From Pseudomonadota bacterium (GTDB lineage: Bacteria > Pseudomonadota > Alphaproteobacteria > Caulobacterales > Aquidulcibacteraceae), in assembly GCA_020161405.1 (NCBI GenBank), contig JAIUOD010000002.1, forward strand, positions 535,087 through 599,086: DNA of 64,000 nt, written 5' to 3'. This document shows, piece after piece, positions 30,279-39,065 of the stretch. The notes beneath the pieces were generated by a model. That model searched no databases. It saw nothing but the letters and a program-made list of their open reading frames with translations, and was not told the DNA's origin. Position 1 is the stretch's first letter, and every line of letters starts with the position of its first letter. Both the position numbers and the translations under genes were made by a program.

Positions 30279-31628
30279 ATGAAATTTAGCGAATATAATG
30301 ATTTGCTGATAGAGAATGAGAAAATCACATTTGAACGCATAGCGATCATTAAATTAATTTGCATTTTCGTTGGCCTTTTCATCCCTGTACCCCAAACAGG
30401 ATTATATTTTCACGATGCAACTGCCAAGCAATTAGCGTTTGATTGGTTTTTTAAAGTTGCTTTTATTCCTACTGGTATAATGCAAGTATATTGGTCAAGA
30501 ACGAATACATATAAGCCAATTTATAAATATTGGGTTTTGATCATAGAATTAATTCTCCTTGCTTTATATTCTACTGTTCCAAATTTTTTAATGTTTGATG
30601 TGACGTCTGAAGAATTTCGAAATCAGGCATTAATGTTATATGATATTCAGGCACTTAAATGGCTTTGGTGCGTGTTTTTATTCTCTTTATTCGTTTCATC
30701 ATCATCCTATGCATGGGTTGCATCAATTTTGATAGCGATATTATGGTTCCTTCAATATCTTTTTGTAGAAGCATTATTTTTCTTTGCGACTCATAATGAT
30801 TGCAATGGTTTCTATGCTTATTTTATTGATAATATTGTTAATCAAACCAATAAAAAAATTAATGCAAATGAGATGATAGATTCGGTTTTCATAACTTTAG
30901 TTATGGCAATTGGTTTCTCATTTACGACAAGTTACAATAAAAAAACTTTGGAAAAGCTATTCACATTAGATTTTAAACGAAAAATGTTATCCAAATATTT
31001 TTCGCCAACAATTGTCCATGAAATTGAGGGTGGAAGCATTGAAGCCAAAAGAATTGAAACCAAAGTTACATCCCTATTTCTTGATATAAGGGATTATTCA
31101 ACTTTTGCACAAAACCATAAACCATACCAAGTTTTAGATACTTTAAATGAATTTCATTCCCTGATTGAAACGGAAGTATTTAAGTTTAATGGCACTTTGG
31201 AAAAATATATTGGTGATGCGGTATTTGCGGTATTTGGTGCACCAATAAGCAATGATGACGATATTATACGTGCTTTTGAGTGCGTAAAAAGTATTTTTAA
31301 TCGGGTCGAAATTTGGAATAATATAAGGCAAAAAAGAGGTCTTGAACCACTAAAAATAGGCATTGGTTTGGAATATGGCACAGTAATCTGCGGTGTAATT
31401 GGTAAAGAGCGTAATATGAATTACGCAGTCGTTGGCAATTGCGTAAATAGATCAAGTAGATTGCAGGATTTGTGCAAAGAGTTAAATTCACAAGTAATTA
31501 TGGGTTCTGACTTTTACGAAAAATTGAAATTGGAAATTAAAAACGCCGAAATATTGGGTAAAATCAACAAAGTAAATGTTGATTTGCGCGGCTTTGGTAA
31601 AGAGGAGGTTTATTGTCTTAATATCTAA
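30279..31628 (+). CDS. membrane-bound class III nucleotide cyclase
   Basis: 449 residues, ATG 30279 with GGAGGGG 7 bases upstream. Residues about 20-220 form a membrane domain of roughly six helices. A linker with KYFSPTIVHEIEGG leads to a class III cyclase domain (about 255-440). Metal-binding aspartates are D269 (LFLDIRDYSTF) and D313 (KYIGDAVFAVFG), K309 contacts the purine, and N390/R394 (NCVNRSSRL) stabilise the transition state. The residue two before VGN, normally Asp or Thr in adenylyl cyclases, is Ala383, so ATP versus GTP preference is uncertain. The membrane domain probably senses a signal; no partner gene is nearby. Confidence 0.88.
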   Translation: MKFSEYNDLLIENEKITFERIAIIKLICIFVGLFIPVPQTGLYFHDATAKQLAFDWFFKVAFIPTGIMQVYWSRTNTYKPIYKYWVLIIELILLALYSTVPNFLMFDVTSEEFRNQALMLYDIQALKWLWCVFLFSLFVSSSSYAWVASILIAILWFLQYLFVEALFFFATHNDCNGFYAYFIDNIVNQTNKKINANEMIDSVFITLVMAIGFSFTTSYNKKTLEKLFTLDFKRKMLSKYFSPTIVHEIEGGSIEAKRIETKVTSLFLDIRDYSTFAQNHKPYQVLDTLNEFHSLIETEVFKFNGTLEKYIGDAVFAVFGAPISNDDDIIRAFECVKSIFNRVEIWNNIRQKRGLEPLKIGIGLEYGTVICGVIGKERNMNYAVVGNCVNRSSRLQDLCKELNSQVIMGSDFYEKLKLEIKNAEILGKINKVNVDLRGFGKEEVYCLNI

Positions 31629-31704
31629 TTGCTACGATTTGTCTCATACAAAACTTCCGAAAATTTAACAAAATTGTGATATAGTTTTGGAAAATTATAC
31701 GGGG

Positions 31705-32823
31705 ATGAATGTGGACAAAAACGTAAAAGACAATAATAGCAATCCAGAACAAAAAACAATTTCAGTTTCGGTAAGTCGTGCAAAATCTATTGCGAAAAAA
31801 GCGGTCGAAACTTCGGCAATTACGCAATCAATTGACGCAGCTGTTGATGCAAAAATTACTGCGGCGGCTGATATTGTTAGTCGCACCAAGCCACAACCCA
31901 AAACTGCGCCCGAGGCTTTGAAAGCTATTGAAGCGATTTTACAAGGTGCGTCTGCCGATGATGCAATTGCAATTCGTTCCAATCTTTTAAAATGGAATAA
32001 ATTAGAAGGTGGGATTCCTGCATCCCCTGATGATGATTTGGTCGATGATTGGCGCAATGCGGTTTATCCATATAAAAACCGTATGCTTCGTAAAAATTAC
32101 GAAAAGCAAAAATACAAACTTCAAGTTGAACTTTTGAAACTTCAGGCGTGGGTAAAAGAAACCGGTCAAAAAGTTGTTATCTTGTTCGAGGGGCGCGATG
32201 CAGCAGGTAAGGGCGGCACAATCAAACGCTTTATGGAACATTTAAATCCACGTGGTGCACGCGTTGTGGCATTGGAAAAACCTACTATTGAAGAAAAAGG
32301 TCAATGGTATTTTCAAAGATATGTGAAGCATTTACCGACCGAGGGGGAAATCGTTCTTATGGATCGCTCTTGGTATAATCGGGCGGGTGTTGAGCGCGTA
32401 ATGGGTTTTTGTACCGATGCAGAATATAAAGAATTTTTGCGCCAAACCCCTGAATTTGAGCGTCAATTGGTGAATTCGGGCATTCATTTGTTTAAATTCT
32501 GGTTCTCTGTATCGCGCGAAGAACAGCGCAGAAGGTTTAAAGAACGCGAACTTCACCCACTAAAACAATGGAAATTATCACCAATTGATAAAGCATCATT
32601 GGATAAATGGGATGAATATACCAAAGCCAAAGAAAGTATGTTCTTTCACACGGATACATCCGAAAGCCCATGGATTGTTATCAAATCTGATTGTAAAAAA
32701 CGCGCAAGATTAAATACGATGCGCTATGTTATGTCCAAATTGCCATATACAGGTAAATCAGGACATAATGTCGGCCATCCCGATCCATTAATTGTAGGGC
32801 GCGCAAGTATTAATCACGGTTGA
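31705..32823 (+). CDS. ppk2: polyphosphate kinase 2
   Basis: About 372 residues from ATG 31705; the GGGG just before it fits a GTG start at 31711 equally well, and a TTG at 31687 also opens the frame. The catalytic domain has Walker A GRDAAGKGG at 163-171 and the lid motif MDRSWYNRAGVERVMGFC about 230-247. Class I PPK2 enzymes use polyphosphate to phosphorylate nucleoside diphosphates, or the reverse. The N-terminal 100 residues are an Ala/Lys/Ser-rich extension with little predicted fold. Single gene, followed by a MITE-like element. Confidence 0.92.
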   Translation: MNVDKNVKDNNSNPEQKTISVSVSRAKSIAKKAVETSAITQSIDAAVDAKITAAADIVSRTKPQPKTAPEALKAIEAILQGASADDAIAIRSNLLKWNKLEGGIPASPDDDLVDDWRNAVYPYKNRMLRKNYEKQKYKLQVELLKLQAWVKETGQKVVILFEGRDAAGKGGTIKRFMEHLNPRGARVVALEKPTIEEKGQWYFQRYVKHLPTEGEIVLMDRSWYNRAGVERVMGFCTDAEYKEFLRQTPEFERQLVNSGIHLFKFWFSVSREEQRRRFKERELHPLKQWKLSPIDKASLDKWDEYTKAKESMFFHTDTSESPWIVIKSDCKKRARLNTMRYVMSKLPYTGKSGHNVGHPDPLIVGRASINHG

Positions 32824-32840
32824 TTGATTTTTGTATTCTG

Positions 32841-32997
32841 CCCCTAATTATTGGGGAGCTGTCACCGAAGGTGACTGAGGGGTAAAACCTTTCGGAAAAT
32901 AACAATGCTTTTGTTTTTGCCTAACGGCAAAGCAGTTTTTTACAAAACCGCTTACCCTTCCGCCCCTTCGGGACACCTTCCCAATAATTGGGAAGGA
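32841..32997. mobile_element. MITE-like palindromic element, copy 1
   Basis: About 157 bases between ppk2 and bglX. The ends, 32841-32889 and 32949-32997, are reverse complements over about 48 bases with mismatches. Each carries its own small hairpin: AATTATTGGG with its partner at the tip and a CCGAAGG-type hairpin further in. The centre (32890-32948) is unrelated AT-rich sequence. No open frame. It shares the GG-GTGTC-CGAAG-GGCGGA-GGG word order with the element at 48567-48740. Confidence 0.75.
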
Positions 32998-33003
32998 GAG
33001 TAA

Positions 33004-35265
33004 CTAAACCAATTCAAATCCAACAGCTTCACCCGTTACTGAACTTGGGGCAATCCATAATGTGAAGCCGCCTTTTTCTGCGCGTCTTTGTAGGTCGTGA
33101 TTGATAAAGGCAAGGTCGGTTGCGCTTATTTCAAAACTAACTTCTTTACTTTCGCCAGGCGCAAGTTCGATAAGTTTGAAGCCTTTCAGTTCACGCACTG
33201 GGCGCGTAAGGCTTGCAACATTATCATTAATATAAAGCTGAACCACTTCTTTGACTGTTCTTTTGCCTTTATTGGTGATTGTTGCACTAGCGCGAATTGA
33301 ATTGGTGAAATTCAATGTTTTGGCGCTAAGGTTTGGTTTGCTATATTCGATTTTTGAATATGAAAGCCCATGACCAAAAGAATAAAGCGCCACATTATCG
33401 GTTTCGATATAACGCGCTTTGTAGAATCTTTCATCCTTTGGCCCTTGTGGGCGGCCTGTTGGGCGGTGGTTGTAATAATATGGCTGCTGCCCTGAATAAA
33501 CAGGGAAGGAGACGGGAAGGCGCCCCTGAGGTGAATAATCACCAAAAATCAAATCCGCCAAACCATTTCCATGTTCTGATCCCAAGAACCATGCACACAT
33601 AATTGCATTCGCATCTTTTACCGCACCCGATAGCGCCAATGCACGTCCATGTGATAAAATAATAATCACTGGTTTACCAGTTTTTGCGATTGCTTCGGCT
33701 AAATCTTGTTGCGGTTTTGGAATTGTGATTTCAACGCGGCTTTGTGCTTCGCCAGACATTTCTTGCTTTTCGCCAATCGCCAATATTACAACATCGGCCC
33801 ATTTTGCCGCTTCAACAGCTTTTTGAATTCCGCCACTAATAGGTTTTTCAATTTCACAACCTTTGACGCTTTTAATCAAAGATTGATTTGAAATTTGGTT
33901 TCTTAAACCTTTTTCCAAAGTCACTGCATTATCATAATCAGGGAAAATCGCCCATGTACCAAGGGTTTGGTATTTATCATTGGCAAGTGGGCCAATAAGT
34001 GCAATTTTCTGCCCCGATTTTTTCATGGGCAAAATATTATTATCATTTTTCAAAAGCACCGCAGATTTGCGCGCCGCTTCACGTGATAAGGCAATAGCTT
34101 TTGGGGTTCGAATGTCGGTCTTTTCACGCTTTGGATCAAGTGAACGATAAGGATTTTCAAACAACCCAAGTTGTTTTTTAACATAAAGAACACGGCGCAC
34201 TGATTCATCGACAACTTCCATCGGAACTTCACCTGATTTTACCAAATCAGGCAAATGAAGATTGTACAAATGGCTTTGCATTGAAATGTCGCAACCGGCA
34301 ATAATTGATTTTTTGGCGGCATCACGCCCATCCTTGGCATAGCCATGTTTTATCATTTCTTCATCAGCGGTATAATCAGAAACAACAAGACCTTTGAACC
34401 CCCATTCATCGCGCAAAATATCGGTCAATAAATGGTGATTGCCTGTTGATGGAACGCCATTAATATCATTAAATGAAGTCATGGTTGATAATGCGCCCGC
34501 ATCAAATGCTGCCTTAAAAGGTGGCAAATGAACATCGCGCAATGTGGTTTCAGGAATATCGGATGTATTATAATCCATACCACCTTGAACCGCGCCATAG
34601 GCCGCATAATGTTTAGGGCAGGCAAGGACGGTGGTTTCGGATGTTAAATCACCGCCTTGAAATCCTTTAATGCGTGCACGCGCAATTTGGTTGCCAAGAT
34701 ATGTATCTTCGCCTGCGCCTTCGGCAACGCGGCCCCATCTTTGATCGCGCGCAACATCAACCATTGGCGCAAATGTCCATTGAATACCAACCGCAGTGGC
34801 TTCAAAGGCCGCCATTTTTGCGGTTCTTTCGCATAAATCAAGGTCAAAAGATGATGCTTCACCAAGTGGGATAGGGAATTGGGTTTCGCAGCCATGAATA
34901 ATATCGGCAGCAAAAATAAGTGGAACTTTTGATTTGCTTTCTTCAATGGCAACACGTTGATATTCACGCGCGCCTTCTGCGCCTTTGGCAGAGAATAAAG
35001 AACCCAATGTTCCTTTACGGATTTGCTCTTTAACTTCTTCAATGCCTTGTTTGGCGGCGGCGGGGTTAATATTTGGGTTGTTGGAACGTGTGCCATCGGC
35101 AAAAATACTTAATTGGCCTGCTTTTTCTTCAAGGCTCATGTTGGCGATAATATTTTCAATTTGTGCATCTTTTGGGGTGGCGGCATTTGCAATTTTGCCA
35201 GCAAATGCAACACTTGCAACGGTTGAAGCCAAAAACATACGGCGCGAAAGCTTAAATTGTCTCAT
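33004..35265 (-). CDS. bglX: exported GH3 beta-glucosidase
   Basis: 753 residues with a Tat signal peptide (KLSRRMFLASTVASVAFAGK). The GH3 N-domain has EKAGQLSIFADGTRSN, RWGRVAEGAGEDTYL, KHYAAYGAVQGG and the nucleophile motif LVVSDYTADEE near residue 270. The (alpha/beta)6 sandwich domain and a C-terminal fibronectin-like domain (TNKGKRTVKEVVQLYINDN) follow. It hydrolyses terminal beta-D-glucosyl residues from cello- or other beta-glucans in the periplasm. A LacI-type operator at 35311-35322 lies 46 bases upstream, so it is probably sugar-induced. GAGG lies about 8 bases before the ATG. Confidence 0.95.
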   Translation of the reverse strand: MRQFKLSRRMFLASTVASVAFAGKIANAATPKDAQIENIIANMSLEEKAGQLSIFADGTRSNNPNINPAAAKQGIEEVKEQIRKGTLGSLFSAKGAEGAREYQRVAIEESKSKVPLIFAADIIHGCETQFPIPLGEASSFDLDLCERTAKMAAFEATAVGIQWTFAPMVDVARDQRWGRVAEGAGEDTYLGNQIARARIKGFQGGDLTSETTVLACPKHYAAYGAVQGGMDYNTSDIPETTLRDVHLPPFKAAFDAGALSTMTSFNDINGVPSTGNHHLLTDILRDEWGFKGLVVSDYTADEEMIKHGYAKDGRDAAKKSIIAGCDISMQSHLYNLHLPDLVKSGEVPMEVVDESVRRVLYVKKQLGLFENPYRSLDPKREKTDIRTPKAIALSREAARKSAVLLKNDNNILPMKKSGQKIALIGPLANDKYQTLGTWAIFPDYDNAVTLEKGLRNQISNQSLIKSVKGCEIEKPISGGIQKAVEAAKWADVVILAIGEKQEMSGEAQSRVEITIPKPQQDLAEAIAKTGKPVIIILSHGRALALSGAVKDANAIMCAWFLGSEHGNGLADLIFGDYSPQGRLPVSFPVYSGQQPYYYNHRPTGRPQGPKDERFYKARYIETDNVALYSFGHGLSYSKIEYSKPNLSAKTLNFTNSIRASATITNKGKRTVKEVVQLYINDNVASLTRPVRELKGFKLIELAPGESKEVSFEISATDLAFINHDLQRRAEKGGFTLWIAPSSVTGEAVGFELV

Positions 35266-35310
35266 CCCTTTAACCTCTTATTATTTTTGATTCTTTTACT
35301 TTATAGTCGT

Positions 35311-35322
35311 GTAAACGTTTAC
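35311..35322. promoter_or_regulatory. LacI/GalR-type operator upstream of bglX
   Basis: GTAAACGTTTAC is a perfect 12-bp palindrome with the central CG typical of LacI/GalR-family operators. It lies where it could block a bglX promoter. No LacI gene is in the window. Confidence 0.6.
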
Positions 35323-35402
35323 GCAAGCATGATTTTTTGAATGTTCAGCTTTATTTCATCAAAATATGTGATAATAGGATCAAACCTAAAAAGGAGGGTA
35401 AA

Positions 35403-35558
35403 ATGGCAAAAAATCCTATTGCCAAGGCATTAAAAAGCCCCCACCTTGCTGCCAAGGTGGTTAAAAATAAGAAAATCTATAATCGCAAGATTAAACATAA
35501 AGAACAGATCAAAGGGCGCGAAATCGGCGCCCTTTGGCGTATTTGTAAGGTAGCATGA
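35403..35558 (+). CDS. 51-residue very basic protein
   Basis: Small gene with a near-perfect ribosome site (AAGGAGG, 4 bases before ATG 35403). The protein MAKNPIAKALKSPHLAAKVV continues with lysine-rich KNKKIYNRKIKHKEQIKGRE and ends with ALWRICKVA. The high charge suggests binding to RNA, ribosomes or DNA. I do not recognise a named family, though small proteins starting with K-N-P-I/V-A are familiar in proteobacteria. Monocistronic, diverging from bglX. Confidence 0.65.
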   Translation: MAKNPIAKALKSPHLAAKVVKNKKIYNRKIKHKEQIKGREIGALWRICKVA

Positions 35559-35624
35559 GCGCTAAGCGAATGCCCCGAACATAAACGTGAGATATTATGA
35601 TATGCTAACTTGACTTACGCCTTT

Positions 35625-35643
35625 TGTAAGGCAATGCCTTACA
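35625..35643. promoter_or_regulatory. inverted repeat TGTAAGGC-AAT-GCCTTACA
   Basis: A perfect 8-bp arm palindrome 19 bases upstream of the hydrolase start at 35662. An overlapping weaker pair (GCCTT/AAGGC) precedes it. It could be an operator or a 5'-leader hairpin. Confidence 0.5.
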
Positions 35644-35661
35644 TTGCTCAGGGAGTTTTAA

Positions 35662-36582
35662 ATGGAATCAAGTTCAAAATTTGCAATTATTGTTGCTATT
35701 GCTGTCACAATTCTATCTGCAAATCATTCACGTGCAGATGAAATAAAGCAAGCTGCACCAATCGTACAAACTAATTATTCATACGAAGATGATGCTATTG
35801 TTGTAAAAACAATAGGCAAGGGCAAAGATATTGTTTTAATCCCTGGCCTTGGTAGTGCTGCCGAAGTTTATGACGGAATTATTCCAGAACTTGCAAAGAA
35901 AAACCGTGTTCATATTGTCCAGCTTAAAGGCTATGCTGGCCTAAAACTTACCAAAGAAGAAGGCAGTATTTTTGAAAATGCCCAAGTTTCAATTGCAAAT
36001 TATATTAAAAACAAAAAACTTAAAACCCCTACATTAATCGGTCATTCAATGGGCGGCGAATTATCAATGGCGATAAATGCGCGCAATCCAAATTTGGTTT
36101 CCAAAGTCCTTATTGTTGATGCACTAACATTTTATTCTTTACTTTTTAGCCCACAAGCAACCCCGCAAATTATGGAGCCACAGGCCAAAGCCTTTGCCAA
36201 TATGATTAAAGGCCAGAGTGCGGAACAATATGAAACCAATCAAAAAACTGCGATTGCGCGCTTGGTGACCTCACCTGAAAAACAAAAACTTGTGCTTGAT
36301 TGGTCAATAAATTCAAATCGTTACGCAATCGCCCAAGGCGTTCAAGATTTGATGACAATTGATTTGCGCCCTGAATTGAAAAATAGCAAAATTCCAATGA
36401 CGCTTATTTATGGTTATGATGCCAAAATGGGTTTAAGTGTTGAACAAGTCGATAATCTGTATAAAAATGCCTATAAAGATGTTCCAAATATGTCATTAAA
36501 ACGCATTGATAATTCGCTACATTTCATCATGTATGATCAGCCAGCAGAATTTTCAAAAGCGGTAAATGAATTTTTGAAATAG
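35662..36582 (+). CDS. exported alpha/beta hydrolase
   Basis: 306 residues with a signal peptide (FAIIVAIAVTILSANHSRA). The core has IVLIPGLGSAAEVYDGI, nucleophile elbow LIGHSMGGELSMAI, acid region LIYGYDAKMG and histidine in NSLHFIMYDQPAEF. CAGGGAG lies just upstream of ATG. Predicted periplasmic esterase or lactonase-like enzyme; the substrate is not readable. A second exported hydrolase gene follows within about 50 bases, so the two may work together. Confidence 0.87.
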   Translation: MESSSKFAIIVAIAVTILSANHSRADEIKQAAPIVQTNYSYEDDAIVVKTIGKGKDIVLIPGLGSAAEVYDGIIPELAKKNRVHIVQLKGYAGLKLTKEEGSIFENAQVSIANYIKNKKLKTPTLIGHSMGGELSMAINARNPNLVSKVLIVDALTFYSLLFSPQATPQIMEPQAKAFANMIKGQSAEQYETNQKTAIARLVTSPEKQKLVLDWSINSNRYAIAQGVQDLMTIDLRPELKNSKIPMTLIYGYDAKMGLSVEQVDNLYKNAYKDVPNMSLKRIDNSLHFIMYDQPAEFSKAVNEFLK

Positions 36583-36588
36583 AAAAAA

Positions 36589-36610
36589 GGGTGCGGCAAT
36601 GATCGCACCC
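36589..36610 (+). repeat. GGGTGCG/CGCACCC hairpin between two hydrolase genes
   Basis: A perfect 7-bp stem with an 8-base loop, starting 6 bases after the hydrolase stop at 36582. No T-run follows, so it may attenuate or stabilise rather than fully terminate. An ATG lies in its loop (36599) but is not a believable start. Confidence 0.5.
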
Positions 36611-36628
36611 AATTTAAAGGGCAGGAAT

Positions 36629-37558
36629 TTGAAAATAAATAATTTATTCAAGGCCATAATTGCGGCCTTTTTTTCGCTTATTGTAACAAATTGCGCCAAT
36701 GCACAGGGGCTGATCGTTGAGATTAAAGATTTCAAATCCCAATATGTGATTAATCGTAATGTTTCGATTTGGCTTCCTGATAATTATGATAAAATCAAAA
36801 AGCCGTTAAAGGTGCTTTATATGCAAGATGGCGAAAATCTTTTTGAACCATCGCATTCCTTAAGCCACAAAGATTGGGGGGCGGGAAAAAGCGCCCAAAA
36901 ACTAATTAATGAAGGCAAAATTGAACCCTTTATAATTGTTGGTATATGGTCAACCAAATTGCGGGGGCGCGAATATTTACCAAATAAAATCTTTTTAAAC
37001 CTAAGCCCCGATTTGCAAGTTAAAATTCAAAAGGGCTGGGAAGGCGTGCCACTTTCTGATGAATATTTAAAATTCATAACACGCGAATTAAAACCCTTTA
37101 TTGATAAAAATTATAATGTGTCAAAGCGCGCCCAAGATACGGCAATTATGGGCTCAAGCATGGGTGGTTTGATTTCATTTTACGCCCAAATGGAATATCC
37201 AAAAATATTTGGTCAATCGGCATCCTTATCAATGCATTGGCTTTTGGGTTCGCCAAATAATGCGAATGAAAACCCTGATTTATTTGTTAAAACTATAGAT
37301 AATGCCTTTATAGATTATTTAGTTTCAAAAAATTATAAACCGTCAAAATATCGAATTTATATTGACCATGGCGATGAAACATTGGATGCATTATATCGCC
37401 CATATTCAAAAGGTTTTGAAGATTGGTATTTTTCCAAATATCAAAAAAATGATAATTATTTTCAATCACATATTTTCAATGGAACAAATCATTCCGAATG
37501 CGCATGGGCCGATAGATTGGAAATTCCATTTTTGTTTTTATTAGGTAATAAAAAATAA
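36629..37558 (+). CDS. exported esterase (PF00756-like alpha/beta hydrolase)
   Basis: About 309 residues from TTG 36629, chosen because AGGAA lies just upstream and the signal peptide then starts at once (KINNLFKAIIAAFFSLIVTN, cleavage after CANA). The frame also opens at ATG 36599, but that start sits in a hairpin loop. The esterase core has LYMQDGENLFE, nucleophile GSSMGGLISFYAQ, and a C-terminal NGTNHSECAW with the likely catalytic histidine. It is like IroE/Fes-type esterases and feruloyl esterases. It overlaps sdaA by one base. Confidence 0.85.
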   Translation: MKINNLFKAIIAAFFSLIVTNCANAQGLIVEIKDFKSQYVINRNVSIWLPDNYDKIKKPLKVLYMQDGENLFEPSHSLSHKDWGAGKSAQKLINEGKIEPFIIVGIWSTKLRGREYLPNKIFLNLSPDLQVKIQKGWEGVPLSDEYLKFITRELKPFIDKNYNVSKRAQDTAIMGSSMGGLISFYAQMEYPKIFGQSASLSMHWLLGSPNNANENPDLFVKTIDNAFIDYLVSKNYKPSKYRIYIDHGDETLDALYRPYSKGFEDWYFSKYQKNDNYFQSHIFNGTNHSECAWADRLEIPFLFLLGNKK

Positions 37559-38949
37559 TGTTCTCAACATTCGATATTTTCAAAATCGGCCTTGGGCCAT
37601 CTTCTTCCCACACCACTGGCCCAATGCGTGTTGCCAAACGTGTTTTGCAAGAAGCAGATGAAAAGGGTTTTTTGGAAAGTGCAAGCCGCATCGTGGTTGA
37701 ACTTCAAGGTTCGCTTGCGCTTACAGGGGTTGGGCACGGCACAATAAAGGCCAGCATTTGGGGGCTTTTGGGCTTTGAACCTGAAACTATAGACAAAGAT
37801 GAGGCTGAAAGCGCATTGGTCGAAATTGAAAATTCGGGGCAGATTGATGCATTGGGGAAATATCAAATCGCCTTTGATATGCGCAAGGATATTGATTTGC
37901 GCGGCGATATTATTCCGCAGCTTCACCCCAATGGTATGATTGTTCGAATTTTTAATGGCGAGACAGAGGTTTTCTCGCGTGAATTTTATTCAACCGGCGG
38001 TGGGTTTATCGCAAGTCGGGAACAATTATTAAGACCCCTTGTTGATGATATTTTAACCCGCGCCAAAAATTCACCTTATACATTCACATCTGGTGCCGAA
38101 TTATTGGCAAAATGTGAAAAATTGAAAATCTCAATTGCTGATTTAATCCTTAAAAATGAAGATGCCATTCGTCCGCGCGCAGAAACCGAAAAAGGTATTT
38201 TGGCAATTTGGGAATGTATGAATGATGCCATAAATCGCGGCCTAAAAACCCAAGGGATTTTGCAAGGCGGCCTTAATGTAAGGCGCCGCGCCAGCACATT
38301 CTACGAAACCCTAAAAAATGGCCCACCTTCGCAAGAATTGGAGCGTTTGTTTGACTGGCTTAATGTCTATGCAATGGCCGTAAATGAGGAAAATGCAGAT
38401 GGGGGTAGGGTGGTAACCGCGCCTACAAATGGTGCATCTGGTCTTATACCATCATTGATTAAATATTATTGCGCTCATGAAGGTTATGATGAAAGTGATT
38501 GTAAAACAGGCGGAAAAATCGCCATTTTCCTTTTTACTGCCGCCGCAATTGGCATGATTTATAAACAACGTGCAAGTCTTTCTGGCGCCGAAATGGGCTG
38601 TCAGGGGGAAGTTGGGGTGGCCTGTTCAATGGGGGCGGCGGGGCTTGCCGCGATTTGGGGTGGCACACCAAAACAAATCGAACATGCCGCCGAAATCGCA
38701 ATGGAGCATAATTTGGGTCTAACCTGTGACCCCGTTGGCGGTCTTGTGCAAATTCCATGTATAGAACGCAACGCAATTGGCGCAGTAAAAGCGGCCAATG
38801 CCGCGCGCCTTGCACTGCGTGATGATGGCGATCACAAAGTATCCCTTGATCAAGTAATCGAAACCATGCGCCAAACTGGCCTTGATATGAGCCATAAATA
38901 TAAAGAGACTAGCCTTGGGGGGTTGGCGGTTAATGTGGTTGAATGTTAG
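37558..38949 (+). CDS. sdaA: L-serine ammonia-lyase
   Basis: 463 residues, single-chain iron-sulfur serine dehydratase. Beta domain begins FDIFKIGLGPSSSHTTGPMR; catalytic domain has TAPTNGASGLIPSLIKYY and the cluster cysteines in AEMGCQGEVGVACSMGAAG and CDPVGGLVQIPCIERN. It converts L-serine to pyruvate and ammonia; the 4Fe-4S cluster is oxygen-sensitive. It overlaps the esterase gene upstream by one base (TAATG), an unexpected coupling. Confidence 0.95.
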   Translation: MFSTFDIFKIGLGPSSSHTTGPMRVAKRVLQEADEKGFLESASRIVVELQGSLALTGVGHGTIKASIWGLLGFEPETIDKDEAESALVEIENSGQIDALGKYQIAFDMRKDIDLRGDIIPQLHPNGMIVRIFNGETEVFSREFYSTGGGFIASREQLLRPLVDDILTRAKNSPYTFTSGAELLAKCEKLKISIADLILKNEDAIRPRAETEKGILAIWECMNDAINRGLKTQGILQGGLNVRRRASTFYETLKNGPPSQELERLFDWLNVYAMAVNEENADGGRVVTAPTNGASGLIPSLIKYYCAHEGYDESDCKTGGKIAIFLFTAAAIGMIYKQRASLSGAEMGCQGEVGVACSMGAAGLAAIWGGTPKQIEHAAEIAMEHNLGLTCDPVGGLVQIPCIERNAIGAVKAANAARLALRDDGDHKVSLDQVIETMRQTGLDMSHKYKETSLGGLAVNVVEC

Positions 38950-38977
38950 GCGAAAATATTATTTGTGATTAATGATT

Positions 38978-38998
38978 ATATAGAAAATAATTCTATAT
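38978..38998. promoter_or_regulatory. ATATAGAA/TTCTATAT inverted repeat upstream of the YeeE/YedE pair
   Basis: 8-bp perfect arms with a 5-base centre, 67 bases before the first YeeE-like gene. AT-rich palindromes of this kind bind ArsR-type sulfide regulators in other bacteria, but it could also be the weak end hairpin of sdaA. Confidence 0.4.
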
Positions 38999-39065
38999 TT
39001 GCGTCTTTTTACCATATTATAAAAGTCTAAAATGCGTGTGTTTTTATAATACACGAAAGAATTTT

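Noticed and set aside
36599..36628. ATG start for the exported esterase
   Set aside because: Lies in a hairpin loop without ribosome site and would place charged residues before the signal peptide; TTG 36629 fits better.
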